Of a stretch of DNA of 64,000 bases, positions 7,400-15,638 are shown piece by piece. Origin of the DNA: Burkholderia sp. D-99 (GTDB lineage: Bacteria; Pseudomonadota; Gammaproteobacteria; Burkholderiales; Burkholderiaceae); contig NZ_JAAOXM010000006.1 of assembly GCF_011605345.1 (NCBI RefSeq), positions 62,001-126,000 on the forward strand, given 5' to 3'. The notes below the pieces were generated by a model that searched no databases, was not told where the DNA came from, and saw only the letters and a list, made by a program, of their open reading frames with translations. Both the position numbers and the translations under genes were made by a program. Numbering within the stretch: the stretch's first letter is position 1; every line of letters starts with the position of its first letter.

Positions 7400-9135
7400 C
7401 TACCCATGTACTCGAATACGACATCGTCGTGGTCGGCGGCGGCACGGCCGGCCCGATGGCGGCGATCAAGGCGAAGGAGCACGACCCGTCCCTGCGCGTG
7501 CTGCTGCTCGAAAAAGCCAACGTGAAACGCAGCGGCGCGATCTCGATGGGGATGGACGGCCTGAACAACGCGGTGATTCCCGGGCATGCGACGCCCGAGC
7601 AATACACGCGCGAGATCACGATCGCCAACGACGGGATCGTCGACCAGGAAGCCGTGTACGCGTATGCGGCGCACAGCTTCGCGACGATCGAGCAGCTCGA
7701 CCGCTGGGGCGTGAAGTTCGAGAAGGACGGCACCGGCGACTACGCGGTGAAGAAGGTCCACCACATGGGCTCGTACGTGCTGCCGATGCCGGAGGGGCAC
7801 GACATCAAGAAGGTGCTGTACCGGCAACTGAAGCGCGCACGCATCGCGATCACCAACCGGATCGTCGTGACGCGCGTGCTGACCGATGCGCAGGGCCACG
7901 CGAGCGGCGTACTCGGCTTCGACTGCCGCACGGCCGAGTTCCACGTGATCCGTGCGAAGGCCGTGATTCTCTGCTGCGGCGCGGCCGGCCGCCTCGGCCT
8001 GCCGGCCTCGGGCTACCTGATGGGCACGTACGAGAACCCGACCAACGCCGGCGACGGCTACGCGATGGCCTATCACGCCGGCGCCGCGCTCGCGAATCTC
8101 GAATGCTTCCAGATCAATCCGCTGATCAAGGACTACAACGGTCCCGCATGCGCGTACGTGACGGGCCCGCTCGGCGGCTTCACCGCGAACGGCAAGGGCG
8201 AACGCTTCATCGAATGCGATTACTGGAGTGGCCAGATGATGTGGGAGTTCTACCAGGAACTGCAGAGCGGCAACGGCCCGGTGTTCCTCAAGCTCGATCA
8301 TCTCGCGGAAGAAACGATCCAGACCATCGAGCAGATCCTGCATACGAACGAACGGCCGAGCCGCGGCCGCTTCCATGCGGGGCGCGGCACCGACTACCGC
8401 AGCCAGATGGTCGAGATGCACATCTCCGAGATCGGTTTCTGCAGCGGCCACAGCGCATCCGGCGTATACGTGAACGCCCGCGCGGAGACGACCGTGCCCG
8501 GGCTCTACGCGGCCGGCGACATGGCGGCCGTCCCGCACAACTACATGCTCGGCGCATTTACGTACGGCTGGTTTGCCGGGCAGAACGCGGCCGACTACGT
8601 GACAGGCCGCGAGCATGCGCCGGTGGACGACGAACAGGTCGCCGCCGAACGCACCCGCGCGCTTGCGCCACTGTTGCGCGAGCGCGGCCTGGCACCGGCG
8701 CAGGTCGAGTACAAGCTGCGCCGCATGGTGAACGACTATCTTCAACCGCCGAAAGTGACACGCAAAATGGAAATCGGGCTGCAACGCCTTGACGCCATTA
8801 CTGAGGATATCGAAGAGATAAAGGCAAACCATCCGCACGAACTGATGCGCGCCGCCGAGGTGCGCGCGATCCGCGACTGCGCGGAAATGGCCGCGCGCGC
8901 GTCGCTGTTCCGCACCGAGAGCCGCTGGGGGCTGTACCACCATCGCGTCGACTTTCCGCATCGCAACGACGCCGAATGGTTCTGCCACACCTGGCTGCGC
9001 AAGGACGCCGACGGCGCGATGCGCAGCGAGAAGCGGCCCGTCGAACCGTACGTCGTGCCGCTTGCGGACGACGATCGCGACGCCTACACGAACCTGCGCA
9101 TCCGCGAACCGGCCGCACTCGCTGCCGCCCTCTGA
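7396..9135 (+). CDS. AprA-like FAD-dependent oxidoreductase (fumarate reductase/adenylylsulfate reductase alpha type)
   Basis: The 579-aa protein begins with a Rossmann FAD site (VVVGGGTAGPMAA, about residues 11-23) followed by the VKRSGAISMG stretch seen in the fumarate reductase/succinate dehydrogenase/APS reductase flavoprotein family. A second FAD-contacting region, GLYAAGDMAAVPHNYMLGAF, lies near residue 375. Together with the following two-cluster ferredoxin it resembles the AprAB pair, but this organism type does not respire sulfate and nothing else of that pathway is nearby. The substrate is therefore unknown; an organic acid or sulfur compound brought in by the divergent MFS carrier is possible. 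It is coupled by a 4-base overlap to the upstream regulator. Confidence 0.85.
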   Translation: MTTHVLEYDIVVVGGGTAGPMAAIKAKEHDPSLRVLLLEKANVKRSGAISMGMDGLNNAVIPGHATPEQYTREITIANDGIVDQEAVYAYAAHSFATIEQLDRWGVKFEKDGTGDYAVKKVHHMGSYVLPMPEGHDIKKVLYRQLKRARIAITNRIVVTRVLTDAQGHASGVLGFDCRTAEFHVIRAKAVILCCGAAGRLGLPASGYLMGTYENPTNAGDGYAMAYHAGAALANLECFQINPLIKDYNGPACAYVTGPLGGFTANGKGERFIECDYWSGQMMWEFYQELQSGNGPVFLKLDHLAEETIQTIEQILHTNERPSRGRFHAGRGTDYRSQMVEMHISEIGFCSGHSASGVYVNARAETTVPGLYAAGDMAAVPHNYMLGAFTYGWFAGQNAADYVTGREHAPVDDEQVAAERTRALAPLLRERGLAPAQVEYKLRRMVNDYLQPPKVTRKMEIGLQRLDAITEDIEEIKANHPHELMRAAEVRAIRDCAEMAARASLFRTESRWGLYHHRVDFPHRNDAEWFCHTWLRKDADGAMRSEKRPVEPYVVPLADDDRDAYTNLRIREPAALAAAL

Positions 9136-9146
9136 GGAGCCCTACC

Positions 9147-9392
9147 GTGCCCCATACCCCGCACGACATCTTCCTGCGCAGCAGCGCGCCCGTGACGATC
9201 GACGAGGAACGCTGCATCGCCGACAAGGGCTGCACCGTCTGCGTCGACGTGTGCCCGCTCGACCTGCTCGCGATCGACTTGACCAAAGGCAAGGCCTACA
9301 TGCAGTTCGACGAATGCTGGTACTGCATGCCGTGCGAGCGCGACTGCCCGACCGGCGCGGTCAAGGTCGACATCCCTTACCTGCTGCGCTGA
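9147..9392 (+). CDS. Two-cluster 4Fe-4S ferredoxin, AprB-like electron-transfer subunit
   Basis: This 81-aa protein has eight cysteines in two 4Fe-4S motifs: C23-x5-C29-x2-C32-x3-C36 and C57-x2-C60-x2-C63-x3-C67. The second, ECWYCMPCERDCPTGAV, resembles the matching motif in the beta subunit of APS reductase. It lacks the C-terminal tail of true AprB. The start is a GTG with GAGGAG seven bases upstream; an ATG is not available in a sensible place. It follows the AprA-like flavoprotein by 11 bases and is almost certainly its electron partner. Confidence 0.88.
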   Translation: MPHTPHDIFLRSSAPVTIDEERCIADKGCTVCVDVCPLDLLAIDLTKGKAYMQFDECWYCMPCERDCPTGAVKVDIPYLLR

Positions 9393-9550
9393 GCGAGCGC
9401 GCGGCCGATCGTCGTCGTGCCGCGCGCGCGGGCCGCGCATCGACGACGTGACGGCCGGGCCGGCGTTCGCCAGGTTCGCGTCGCCATACCGCGCCGTCCA
9501 TGCGCCGCGCTCCGTGAGCAGCAGCTCCTTCACCGAACCGATTTTTGCCC

Positions 9551-10546
9551 ATGACCGCTTTCTTTTCCACCACCCCGCTGCCCGGCACGCACGATCCGGA
9601 TCGTGCCGCACTCGCCCTCCGCCTCGCCGCGCCCGACGCATCCGTGCGCCGCATCGCACTGCTCGAGCTTGCCGATCTCGAGGAGTCCGATCTGGTGCCG
9701 TCATTCGTTGCGGCACTGTGCGACGATCCGTCGGCCGACGTACGCAGCGAGGCTGCGCGCGTGCTCGGCGCATGGGAACAGCCCGACGTCGTCGACGCAC
9801 TGTGCGGTGCATTGCTCGATCCGGACGAAGGTGTACGCGCCGCCGCCGCGCAGAGCCTGTCCGAACTGAAGGACCCGGCATCGGGTGCCGTACTGTGTCG
9901 ATGGGCCGCCCGGCCCGAGCCGTTCGTGCGCCGCGCCGTGCTGCGCGGATTGCGCGAGTTGCGCGACCCCGACGCGTTCGCGCCGGCGCTGCACGCGCTC
10001 GACGCCGAACACGCTGCCGTGCGCGCCGAAGCCGTGGCGGTGCTCGGCTGGCTCAGGGATCCGCGTGCGCTGCCGCCGCTCGCGCGCATCGCGACCACCG
10101 ATGCCGCAGCGGACGTGCGACGCGCCGCGGTCGGCGCGATCGGGTTCGCGGCACCCGACGATGCGGCCACCATCGACGCACTGTTTGCCGCGCTGCGCGA
10201 CCGCGAATGGCAGGTGCGCGAGGAAACGGCCACGACGCTCGGCAAGTTGCGTGTCACGGCCGCGCGCGAACCGCTCGTCGCCGCGCTCGACGACGACTAC
10301 TGGCAGGTACGCTTGCGTGCCGCGCGCTCGCTCGGGCAACTGCGCGATGCGGCCGCGGCGCCGGCCGTCGTCGCGCTGCTGTCGCATGCGATCAGCAACC
10401 TGCGCAAGGAAGCCGCGCTTGCGCTCGGTGAATTGCGCGACCGCACGACGTTGCCCGCGCTGACCCACGCGCTGGAGGATCACGATCCGGAAGTACGCAA
10501 GGCCGTGCGAATCGCGATCCGGCAAATCGACGAGGCGTCGCGATGA
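9551..10546 (+). CDS. HEAT-repeat (PBS lyase-like) protein
   Basis: The 331-aa product is built almost wholly of about ten HEAT/PBS-lyase-type repeats of roughly 31 residues, each with the pattern DxxxxVRxxAAxxLGxLxD (for example EGVRAAAAQSLSELKD and WQVREETATTLGKLR). Such proteins form curved scaffolds, and related ones act as chaperones or lyases for cofactor-bearing proteins. It follows the ferredoxin by 158 bases and overlaps the next gene by 4 bases. Its place in a flavin/iron-sulfur operon suggests a maturation or assembly role, which is inference. The ribosome binding site is weak and a TTG two codons upstream is an alternative start. Confidence 0.85.
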   Translation: MTAFFSTTPLPGTHDPDRAALALRLAAPDASVRRIALLELADLEESDLVPSFVAALCDDPSADVRSEAARVLGAWEQPDVVDALCGALLDPDEGVRAAAAQSLSELKDPASGAVLCRWAARPEPFVRRAVLRGLRELRDPDAFAPALHALDAEHAAVRAEAVAVLGWLRDPRALPPLARIATTDAAADVRRAAVGAIGFAAPDDAATIDALFAALRDREWQVREETATTLGKLRVTAAREPLVAALDDDYWQVRLRAARSLGQLRDAAAAPAVVALLSHAISNLRKEAALALGELRDRTTLPALTHALEDHDPEVRKAVRIAIRQIDEASR

Positions 10547-10848
10547 TCTCGCCGACCGAAATCGCACTCGACCACCCGGCACGCACGTTGACACTCCGCT
10601 GGCCGGACGGCCGCACGCAACGCATCGGCTATGCGCGGTTGCGCGGCGATTGCCCGTGTGCGGAATGCCGAAGGATCCGGCTCGACGGCGGTCGTGTCGA
10701 TGCGCGGCCCGACCTGACGCTGGACAGCCTCGAGCCAGCCGGCTACGGCATCCGCGCCCGGTTCGGCGACGGTCATGCGCGCGGCATCTATCCGTGGCCA
10801 TATCTGGCGGATATGGCGGATACGGCGGACATGACGGCGCGGCCGTGA
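10543..10848 (+). CDS. DUF971 protein (gamma-butyrobetaine hydroxylase-like N-terminal domain)
   Basis: The 101-aa protein shows the DUF971 fold signatures: LTLRWPDGRTQRIGYARLRG, then a cysteine motif CPCAECR, then GYGIRARFGDGHARGIYPW. Stand-alone DUF971 proteins are often next to genes for iron-sulfur proteins or their assembly factors. The gene overlaps the HEAT-repeat gene by 4 bases and is the last gene of the operon, so it probably also supports assembly of the AprAB-like enzyme. The C-terminal tail after YPWPYLADMADTAD is short and repetitive. Confidence 0.85.
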   Translation: MISPTEIALDHPARTLTLRWPDGRTQRIGYARLRGDCPCAECRRIRLDGGRVDARPDLTLDSLEPAGYGIRARFGDGHARGIYPWPYLADMADTADMTARP

Positions 10849-10945
10849 CGTGACTCCCGCGCGTGCGCGGACGACATGACAGGTGTGCGGAAACGCTGCG
10901 ATACTGACGCCCACGATCGTCTCCACCCACCGTGGGAGCCAGAAC

Positions 10946-11830
10946 ATGCAAACCGCAGTCGGATTCATCGGCCTCGGCGTGATGGGCACGCCGATGGCAC
11001 TCAATCTCGCGCGGGCCGGCACGCCGCTCGTCGTATGGAGCCGGTCGCACGGCAGCGACGATGCGTTGCGCGACGCCGGCGCACGCGTGGCCGAGCACGC
11101 CGATGACGTATTCGCCGCCTGCCCGACCGTGATCCTGATGCTCGCGAACGACGCGGCGATCGACGCCGTTCTCGCGCGCGGCACGCCCGGTTTCGCCGCC
11201 CGTGTCGGCGGACGCACCATCGTGAACATGGGCACGAACGCACCCGGGTATTCGCGCGCACTGGCCGATGAAATCGCTGCCGCGTCGGGCCGTTACGTCG
11301 AAGCGCCGGTGTCGGGGTCACGCAAGCCGGCCGAAGCCGGTCAACTCGTCGTGATGCTCGCCGGCGCGCCGGACGACGTCGACGCCGTCCGCACGCTCGT
11401 GAAGCCGCTGTGCCGCGACAGCTTCGTATGCGGCGACGTACCGTCGGCGCTGACGATGAAGCTCGCCGTGAACCTGTTCCTGATCACGATGGTCACCGGC
11501 CTGACCGAAGCCACGCATTTCGCACAACGCCAAGGTATCGATCTCGCCCGCTTCGCCGACGTGCTGAATGCGGGCCCGATGGCGAGCGACGTGTCGCGCG
11601 TGAAGCTCGGCAAACTCGTCGCCGCGGATTTCTCGGTGCAGGCCGCGATCACCGACGTGCTGAAGAATGCGCGCCTCGTCGCCGAATCCGCGCGCGACAT
11701 CGGCATCGCGTCGCCGCTGCTCGACATCTGTCACGCGCTTTACGGCGAGACCGAGCGGGCCGGACATGGCGCGGACGACATGGTCGCCGTGATCCGCGCG
11801 ATCGAGCAACGCACGCACGACGTGCGGTGA
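10946..11830 (+). CDS. NAD(P)-dependent beta-hydroxyacid dehydrogenase (3-hydroxyisobutyrate dehydrogenase family)
   Basis: The 294-aa enzyme has the N-terminal NAD(P) motif GFIGLGVMGTPMALNL, the substrate-binding PVSGSRKPAEAGQL (about 121-134) and the catalytic lysine at residue 172 in MKLAVNLFL. The family oxidises 3-hydroxyisobutyrate, tartronate semialdehyde or related acids; the usual double glycine of the substrate motif is GS here, so the substrate is uncertain. The start chosen has GGGAGCC upstream; the frame extends 21 codons further without family similarity. It stands alone between the redox operon and a Nudix gene. Confidence 0.9.
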   Translation: MQTAVGFIGLGVMGTPMALNLARAGTPLVVWSRSHGSDDALRDAGARVAEHADDVFAACPTVILMLANDAAIDAVLARGTPGFAARVGGRTIVNMGTNAPGYSRALADEIAAASGRYVEAPVSGSRKPAEAGQLVVMLAGAPDDVDAVRTLVKPLCRDSFVCGDVPSALTMKLAVNLFLITMVTGLTEATHFAQRQGIDLARFADVLNAGPMASDVSRVKLGKLVAADFSVQAAITDVLKNARLVAESARDIGIASPLLDICHALYGETERAGHGADDMVAVIRAIEQRTHDVR

Positions 11831-11881
11831 ATCGTCACCGGCCGCCCGACACCCTCGAACACGCCCGCACGTAGACCCCTC

Positions 11882-12373
11882 ATGTCCGATTCGCCCCGCT
11901 CCCCGACCACCGTCATCGCCTCCGTACGCCCCGTTCCCGCCGTGATCGGCATCGTCCTGCGGGAACGCGACGTGCTGCTGGTACGCCGCGCCAATCCGCC
12001 CGATGCGGGCTGCTGGGGCTTTCCCGGCGGCAAGATCGAAGCAGGGGAATCGATTGCGAACGCGATCGTGCGCGAGATCGCCGAAGAGACGACCGTCGAC
12101 GTAGAAGCACGCGACACCTTTACCGCGCTGGATGCCTTCGATTACGATGCCGGCGGCAACGTGCGCCAGCATTTCGTCATGGTCGCGGTGCTGTGCACAT
12201 GGCTGCGCGGCACGCCTGCTGCCGGCGACGATGCGCTCGACGCGCGCTGGTTCGATCTCGCCGAACTCGACCGCGACGATTTGCCGATGAGCGCCGGCGT
12301 TCGCGACGTCGCGCGACGCGCGATCGAGCGTGCGGCGGCCCTCGGCGACGCACCGCGTCCGGCCATTACCTGA
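11882..12373 (+). CDS. Nudix hydrolase (ADP-ribose pyrophosphatase-like)
   Basis: This 163-aa protein carries a Nudix box at residues 50-72: G50, E56, R64, E65, E68 and E69 all fit the consensus, but the second glycine (REUxEExGU) is threonine (REIAEETTV). The metal-binding glutamates are intact, so activity is likely. The surrounding GCWGFPGGKIEAGES is typical of ADP-ribose or nucleotide-sugar pyrophosphohydrolases. It lies 51 bases downstream of the dehydrogenase and may share its transcript. Its true substrate is not evident. Confidence 0.88.
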   Translation: MSDSPRSPTTVIASVRPVPAVIGIVLRERDVLLVRRANPPDAGCWGFPGGKIEAGESIANAIVREIAEETTVDVEARDTFTALDAFDYDAGGNVRQHFVMVAVLCTWLRGTPAAGDDALDARWFDLAELDRDDLPMSAGVRDVARRAIERAAALGDAPRPAIT

Positions 12374-12477
12374 AACAACGCCATCTTTCCAGCGCCCCTT
12401 GCGAGCGGCCCGATCGGGGCCATGACGGTGTCGGCTGCCCGCCGACCTTCAAACTACCCATCAAAACAGGTCAAACC

Positions 12478-12942
12478 ATGATCAGCATTCGCAAATCCAC
12501 CGAGGCTGACGGCGCACGCGTGCTGGATATCTGGCGCAACGCGGTCGACGCCACGCATCACTTCCTGAGCGACGATGACCGCCGCGCGATCGAATCCGAC
12601 GTGGTCGCGTTCCTGCCCGGTGCGCCGCTTGATCTCGCCGTCGACGAGGCCGACCGCGCGATCGGCTTCATGCTGTGCGACGACAGTCACATGGAAGCCC
12701 TGTTCGTCGATCCGGCTCACCATGGCGCAGGTGTCGGGCGCCTGCTCGTGGAAGAGGCACTCAGGCGTCACCCCGACCTGTCGACCGACGTCAACGAGCA
12801 GAACGAATTGGCAGCGGGATTCTATGAACGGCTCGGCTTCGAGCGCTGCGGGCGCTCGGCGCTCGATGGACAAGGGCGGGCCTATCCGCTGATTCACCTG
12901 CGCTATCGCGCGGCACCGCCGTCCTCGCCGCGGCACGCATAA
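12478..12942 (+). CDS. yjaB: GNAT family N-acetyltransferase, YjaB-like
   Basis: The 154-aa product follows E. coli YjaB closely: it opens with ISIRKSTEADGARVLDIWRN, has VDATHHFLSDDDR and HMEALFVDPAHHGAGVGRLL (the acetyl-CoA loop), and ends with NEQNELAAGFYERLGF. YjaB is an acetyl-CoA-binding GNAT enzyme whose natural acceptor is not settled. A longer open frame reaches upstream, but only this ATG begins the conserved domain. It is 104 bases from the Nudix stop and convergent with the TetR gene. Confidence 0.9.
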   Translation: MISIRKSTEADGARVLDIWRNAVDATHHFLSDDDRRAIESDVVAFLPGAPLDLAVDEADRAIGFMLCDDSHMEALFVDPAHHGAGVGRLLVEEALRRHPDLSTDVNEQNELAAGFYERLGFERCGRSALDGQGRAYPLIHLRYRAAPPSSPRHA

Positions 12943-13071
12943 CCCCCTGCTGGCGCGGGGTATCACGCCGCCTTCCACGGCTCACGCGCCGGGCGCGCCA
13001 AAGCAGCTGCGTGCTACCGAGTCCGCGCCACGCATGCAGCACGCGCACCGATACGCGTGCCACGTGGCACG

Positions 13072-13638
13072 TCACGCGCGACGCATCGGCAGCACGCGTT
13101 CGACGATTGAAAAAGCGCGCTGCATGAAACCGTTGAACCGGTCGGCATCGCGCCGCAGCCCGGCCTGTTGTCCGCCGATCAGGCACAAGTGCACGGCCTG
13201 CCCGACGATCTCGGCCTCGCCCGACGTGCGCACCAGCCGGCGCGACGTCTCGATCGCAAACGCGAGCCGCGCCGCGTCGACGCGCTGCTGGAATTCCGCG
13301 ACCAGCGGATCGTGCAACGCCCATGCGCGGATCGCGATTTCTCGCCCGGGCCGTTTCTCGGCAGCGATGCGCAGGTAGCGCGCCAGCGTATCGCCGGCAC
13401 CGCGGCCCTCGGCCGCATACGCAAGCATGCGCGCGGTGTAGTCGTCCTCCCACGCGGTCAGCAAGGTCGTGACGAAGTCCTCGCGATTGCGGAAGTGGTG
13501 ATAGAACGATCCGCGGGTCACGTTCAGCCGTCGCGCAAGGCTTTCGGCCGAAATGCCCGTATACCCTTCCCCGTCGAGGGCGTCGAAGCCCACGGCAATC
13601 CAGTCGTTTCGCGTCAGTGTGCTCATCGTCATCGCCAT
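13072..13638 (-). CDS. TetR family transcriptional regulator
   Basis: The 188-aa protein has a TetR-type N-terminal helix-turn-helix (ISAESLARRLNVTRGSFYHH, about residues 29-48) and a variable helical ligand domain. A perfect 19-base palindrome overlaps the first possible ATG, so translation may really begin at the ATG at 13632 or 13626 (the latter gives MSTLTRNDW). The gene is divergent from a DJ-1/PfpI gene across about 100 bases, and the operator lies between them; the regulator probably represses itself and the DJ-1 gene. Confidence 0.9.
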   Translation of the reverse strand: MAMTMSTLTRNDWIAVGFDALDGEGYTGISAESLARRLNVTRGSFYHHFRNREDFVTTLLTAWEDDYTARMLAYAAEGRGAGDTLARYLRIAAEKRPGREIAIRAWALHDPLVAEFQQRVDAARLAFAIETSRRLVRTSGEAEIVGQAVHLCLIGGQQAGLRRDADRFNGFMQRAFSIVERVLPMRRA

Positions 13639-13653
13639 ACAGGCTGTGTATGG
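13635..13653. promoter_or_regulatory. TetR operator, perfect inverted repeat
   Basis: CCATACA-GGCTG-TGTATGG has perfect 7-base arms around a 5-base centre, the size and symmetry of a TetR-family operator. It covers the start of the TetR gene and lies upstream of the divergent DJ-1 gene. Confidence 0.75.
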
Positions 13654-13734
13654 TGCGGCATGGACAGATAGGCTGCGAACTCTATCACGGCCGCCGCCGC
13701 ATCCGGCAGCGTGCCACTACGCATGGAGTCCGCC

Positions 13735-14388
13735 TTGAAAGACATCGCGCTCGTCGCATTCGACCGGTTCACCGACATCGACCTGTTCCTGATGTGGGAC
13801 ATTCTCGGTCGCAACAACAAGGACTGGCGCGTCCGGATCCTGGGTGCGCAGCCGGTGCTGCATTCCGCCCATGGCCTGGCCATCCCGACCCACGGCCCGC
13901 TCACCGACGCCAATCGCGCCGACGCGATCCTGTTTTCGAGCGGCAAGGAAGGCGTACCGGCCGCGCTCGCCGATCCGGATTTCCTGCAGTCGTTCGATCT
14001 CGATCCCGAACGCCAGCTTGTCGGGTCGATCTGCGCCGGCGCCTTCATTCTCGAACGGCTCGGGCTGCTGCCCCAGCGCCGCGCCACGACGCACCCTGAA
14101 GCGCGGAACGGTTTGCAGGCACTCGATCTGCAAGCGATGGATCAGCCGCTGGTGTGTCACGGCAACGTCGCGACCGCGGGCGGTTGCCTTGCGTCGCTCT
14201 ATCTGACCGGATGGCTGGTGGAAGCGATGTTCGATGCGGACAAGCGGCGCGAGACGCTGCTGCCCGTGCTGCCTGCCGGGCAACGGGAGATTTACGAAGA
14301 CCTGATCGCGTTCAGCCTCAGGCAGGGTGCGGGACAAGCGACGGGCCCGGTCCGGATCGTCGAAGGCAAAAACGGGCTTGCGGCATGA
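13735..14388 (+). CDS. DJ-1/PfpI family protein (glutamine amidotransferase-like)
   Basis: The 217-aa protein begins DIALVAFDRFTDIDLFLMWD, the usual opening of the DJ-1/PfpI family, and has the nucleophile elbow GSICAGAF with Cys100. Related proteins include isonitrile hydratases, glyoxalases and stress chaperones; no subfamily can be fixed. The chosen start is a TTG with GGAG six bases upstream; an ATG at 13723 in the same frame would add four residues but has no visible ribosome binding site. It is divergent from a TetR gene with an operator between them, so a small-molecule inducer is likely. Confidence 0.85.
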   Translation: MKDIALVAFDRFTDIDLFLMWDILGRNNKDWRVRILGAQPVLHSAHGLAIPTHGPLTDANRADAILFSSGKEGVPAALADPDFLQSFDLDPERQLVGSICAGAFILERLGLLPQRRATTHPEARNGLQALDLQAMDQPLVCHGNVATAGGCLASLYLTGWLVEAMFDADKRRETLLPVLPAGQREIYEDLIAFSLRQGAGQATGPVRIVEGKNGLAA

Positions 14389-14623
14389 CGCGCGGATCGA
14401 TGGGCTGCCGATAATCGGCAGCCAGCACCCTGTTGCAGCGTCGTGCGTCCTGCCGAGCCAACGGCGGATCGGGACGCATTCGCGGGCGGTCCGCGTCATC
14501 GATCGGGTCGGCTTGCGCCGCACGGTTGGTCGTTTCCCGGGCTGAACGAGTCTGTCGCGGGCCTGAAGATGCTAACCTCTCGGCCTCTCTGAACGACACC
14601 GCGTGAAGCAACAGGATTCGACC

Positions 14624-15241
14624 ATGCAAACCGTTGCGGTACTGGACTTCGAAACAACCGGACTTTCGCCGAACCTGGGCGACCGTGCGACCGAAATCGC
14701 CGTCATCCTCCTGCGGGACGGACAAGTCGTCGACCGTTTCCAGAGTCTGATGAATGCGGGCAGACGCATCCCGTCGGATGTCGTCGCGCTGACCGGCATT
14801 ACGAACGAGATGATCGCATCGGCACCCCCGGCATCCAAAGTCATGAAGGAAGCGGCGGCGTTCGTCGGCAAGCATGCGGTCGTGGCCCACAACGCCGGTT
14901 TCGACAAACGGTTCTGGCAGGCGGAACTCGGGCTGCTCGGCATGACGGCCGAGCATGCGTTTGCCTGCACGATGCTCGTGGCGCGACGTATCTACCCGGA
15001 TGCCCAGAGTCACCGCCTGTCGAGCCTGGTGGATATGCTGCGGTTGCCCAAGTCGGGCCGTGCGCACCGGGCGATGGTCGATGCCGAGATGGCCGGTCAC
15101 CTGTGGTGCCGGTTGCAGCACGACATTGCGCGGACTTACGGGCTGGATCGCATCGATCACGCGCTCATGGCACGTGTCCAGGCGACGGCGAAGGCGAAAG
15201 TGCCGCTGTACTTGCGTTCGCTCGCGGGCTCGCACGCGTGA
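14624..15241 (+). CDS. DEDDh 3'-5' exonuclease (DnaQ/epsilon-like)
   Basis: The 205-aa protein has all three exonuclease motifs: Exo I DFETTG (D8, E10), Exo II HNAGFD (D94) and Exo III HRAMVDAE (H148, D153), making it a DEDDh nuclease. It resembles stand-alone epsilon-like exonucleases with no polymerase or endonuclease fusion. It may act in repair or RNA processing. The ATG is preceded by AGGA; a GTG 21 bases upstream in frame is less likely. It stands alone, 235 bases after the DJ-1 gene and before an AT-richer region. Confidence 0.88.
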   Translation: MQTVAVLDFETTGLSPNLGDRATEIAVILLRDGQVVDRFQSLMNAGRRIPSDVVALTGITNEMIASAPPASKVMKEAAAFVGKHAVVAHNAGFDKRFWQAELGLLGMTAEHAFACTMLVARRIYPDAQSHRLSSLVDMLRLPKSGRAHRAMVDAEMAGHLWCRLQHDIARTYGLDRIDHALMARVQATAKAKVPLYLRSLAGSHA

Positions 15242-15566
15242 GAATCGGTCGACCACCGCAGGCGATCGCCATCAGGCGCACAGAGGATTGCCGCATCACG
15301 CATGCCGCACGACGTTTCATGATTCAGGCACCGCGTTAACGCAAAACGGCTTGGCAATCGCCAAACCGGTTCTCGACGAATTTTTGACGACCACGGCCTG
15401 CGTGCAATGAGCCGCCCTCACCAAGCCGCAGACAATTCCGCCGATGCTTCGCCGGTCGGCTTTGCGTGGCAAACACGGCTTGCGCCATCGGAAGAACCGG
15501 AAGCCGGCGCGGCCATGCGTTTGGCACTTCAGTAACTTGAGCCGATGCACGCGACCCGACACGAAC
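15242..15566. other. Gene-free stretch, left flank of the AT-richer insert
   Basis: No coding region could be supported here. A small hairpin, TTGGC-AATC-GCCAA (15351-15364), lacks a clear T run. Base composition drops from the chromosomal average towards the next gene, so the left edge of the suspected island probably lies in this stretch; no direct repeat of the guaA end was found. Confidence 0.4.
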
Positions 15567-15596
15567 TGAAAAAAGGCCATGCGGTCGCATGGCCTT
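15567..15596 (-). terminator. Rho-independent terminator of the GH18-jacalin gene
   Basis: A perfect 10-base stem (AAGGCCATGC at 15573-15582, GCATGGCCTT at 15587-15596) with a GGTC loop is followed on the minus strand by a run of T. It lies 42 bases past the stop of the GH18 gene. Confidence 0.85.
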
Positions 15597-15638
15597 GGGC
15601 GATCATTGCCGCAGGTACTGAAAAATCGTTTCAGGTGC

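Noticed and set aside
7396..9392. True dissimilatory APS reductase (aprBA)
   Set aside because: The ferredoxin lacks the C-terminal tail of AprB, gene order differs, and no sat, qmo or dsr genes are nearby; kept as AprAB-like only.
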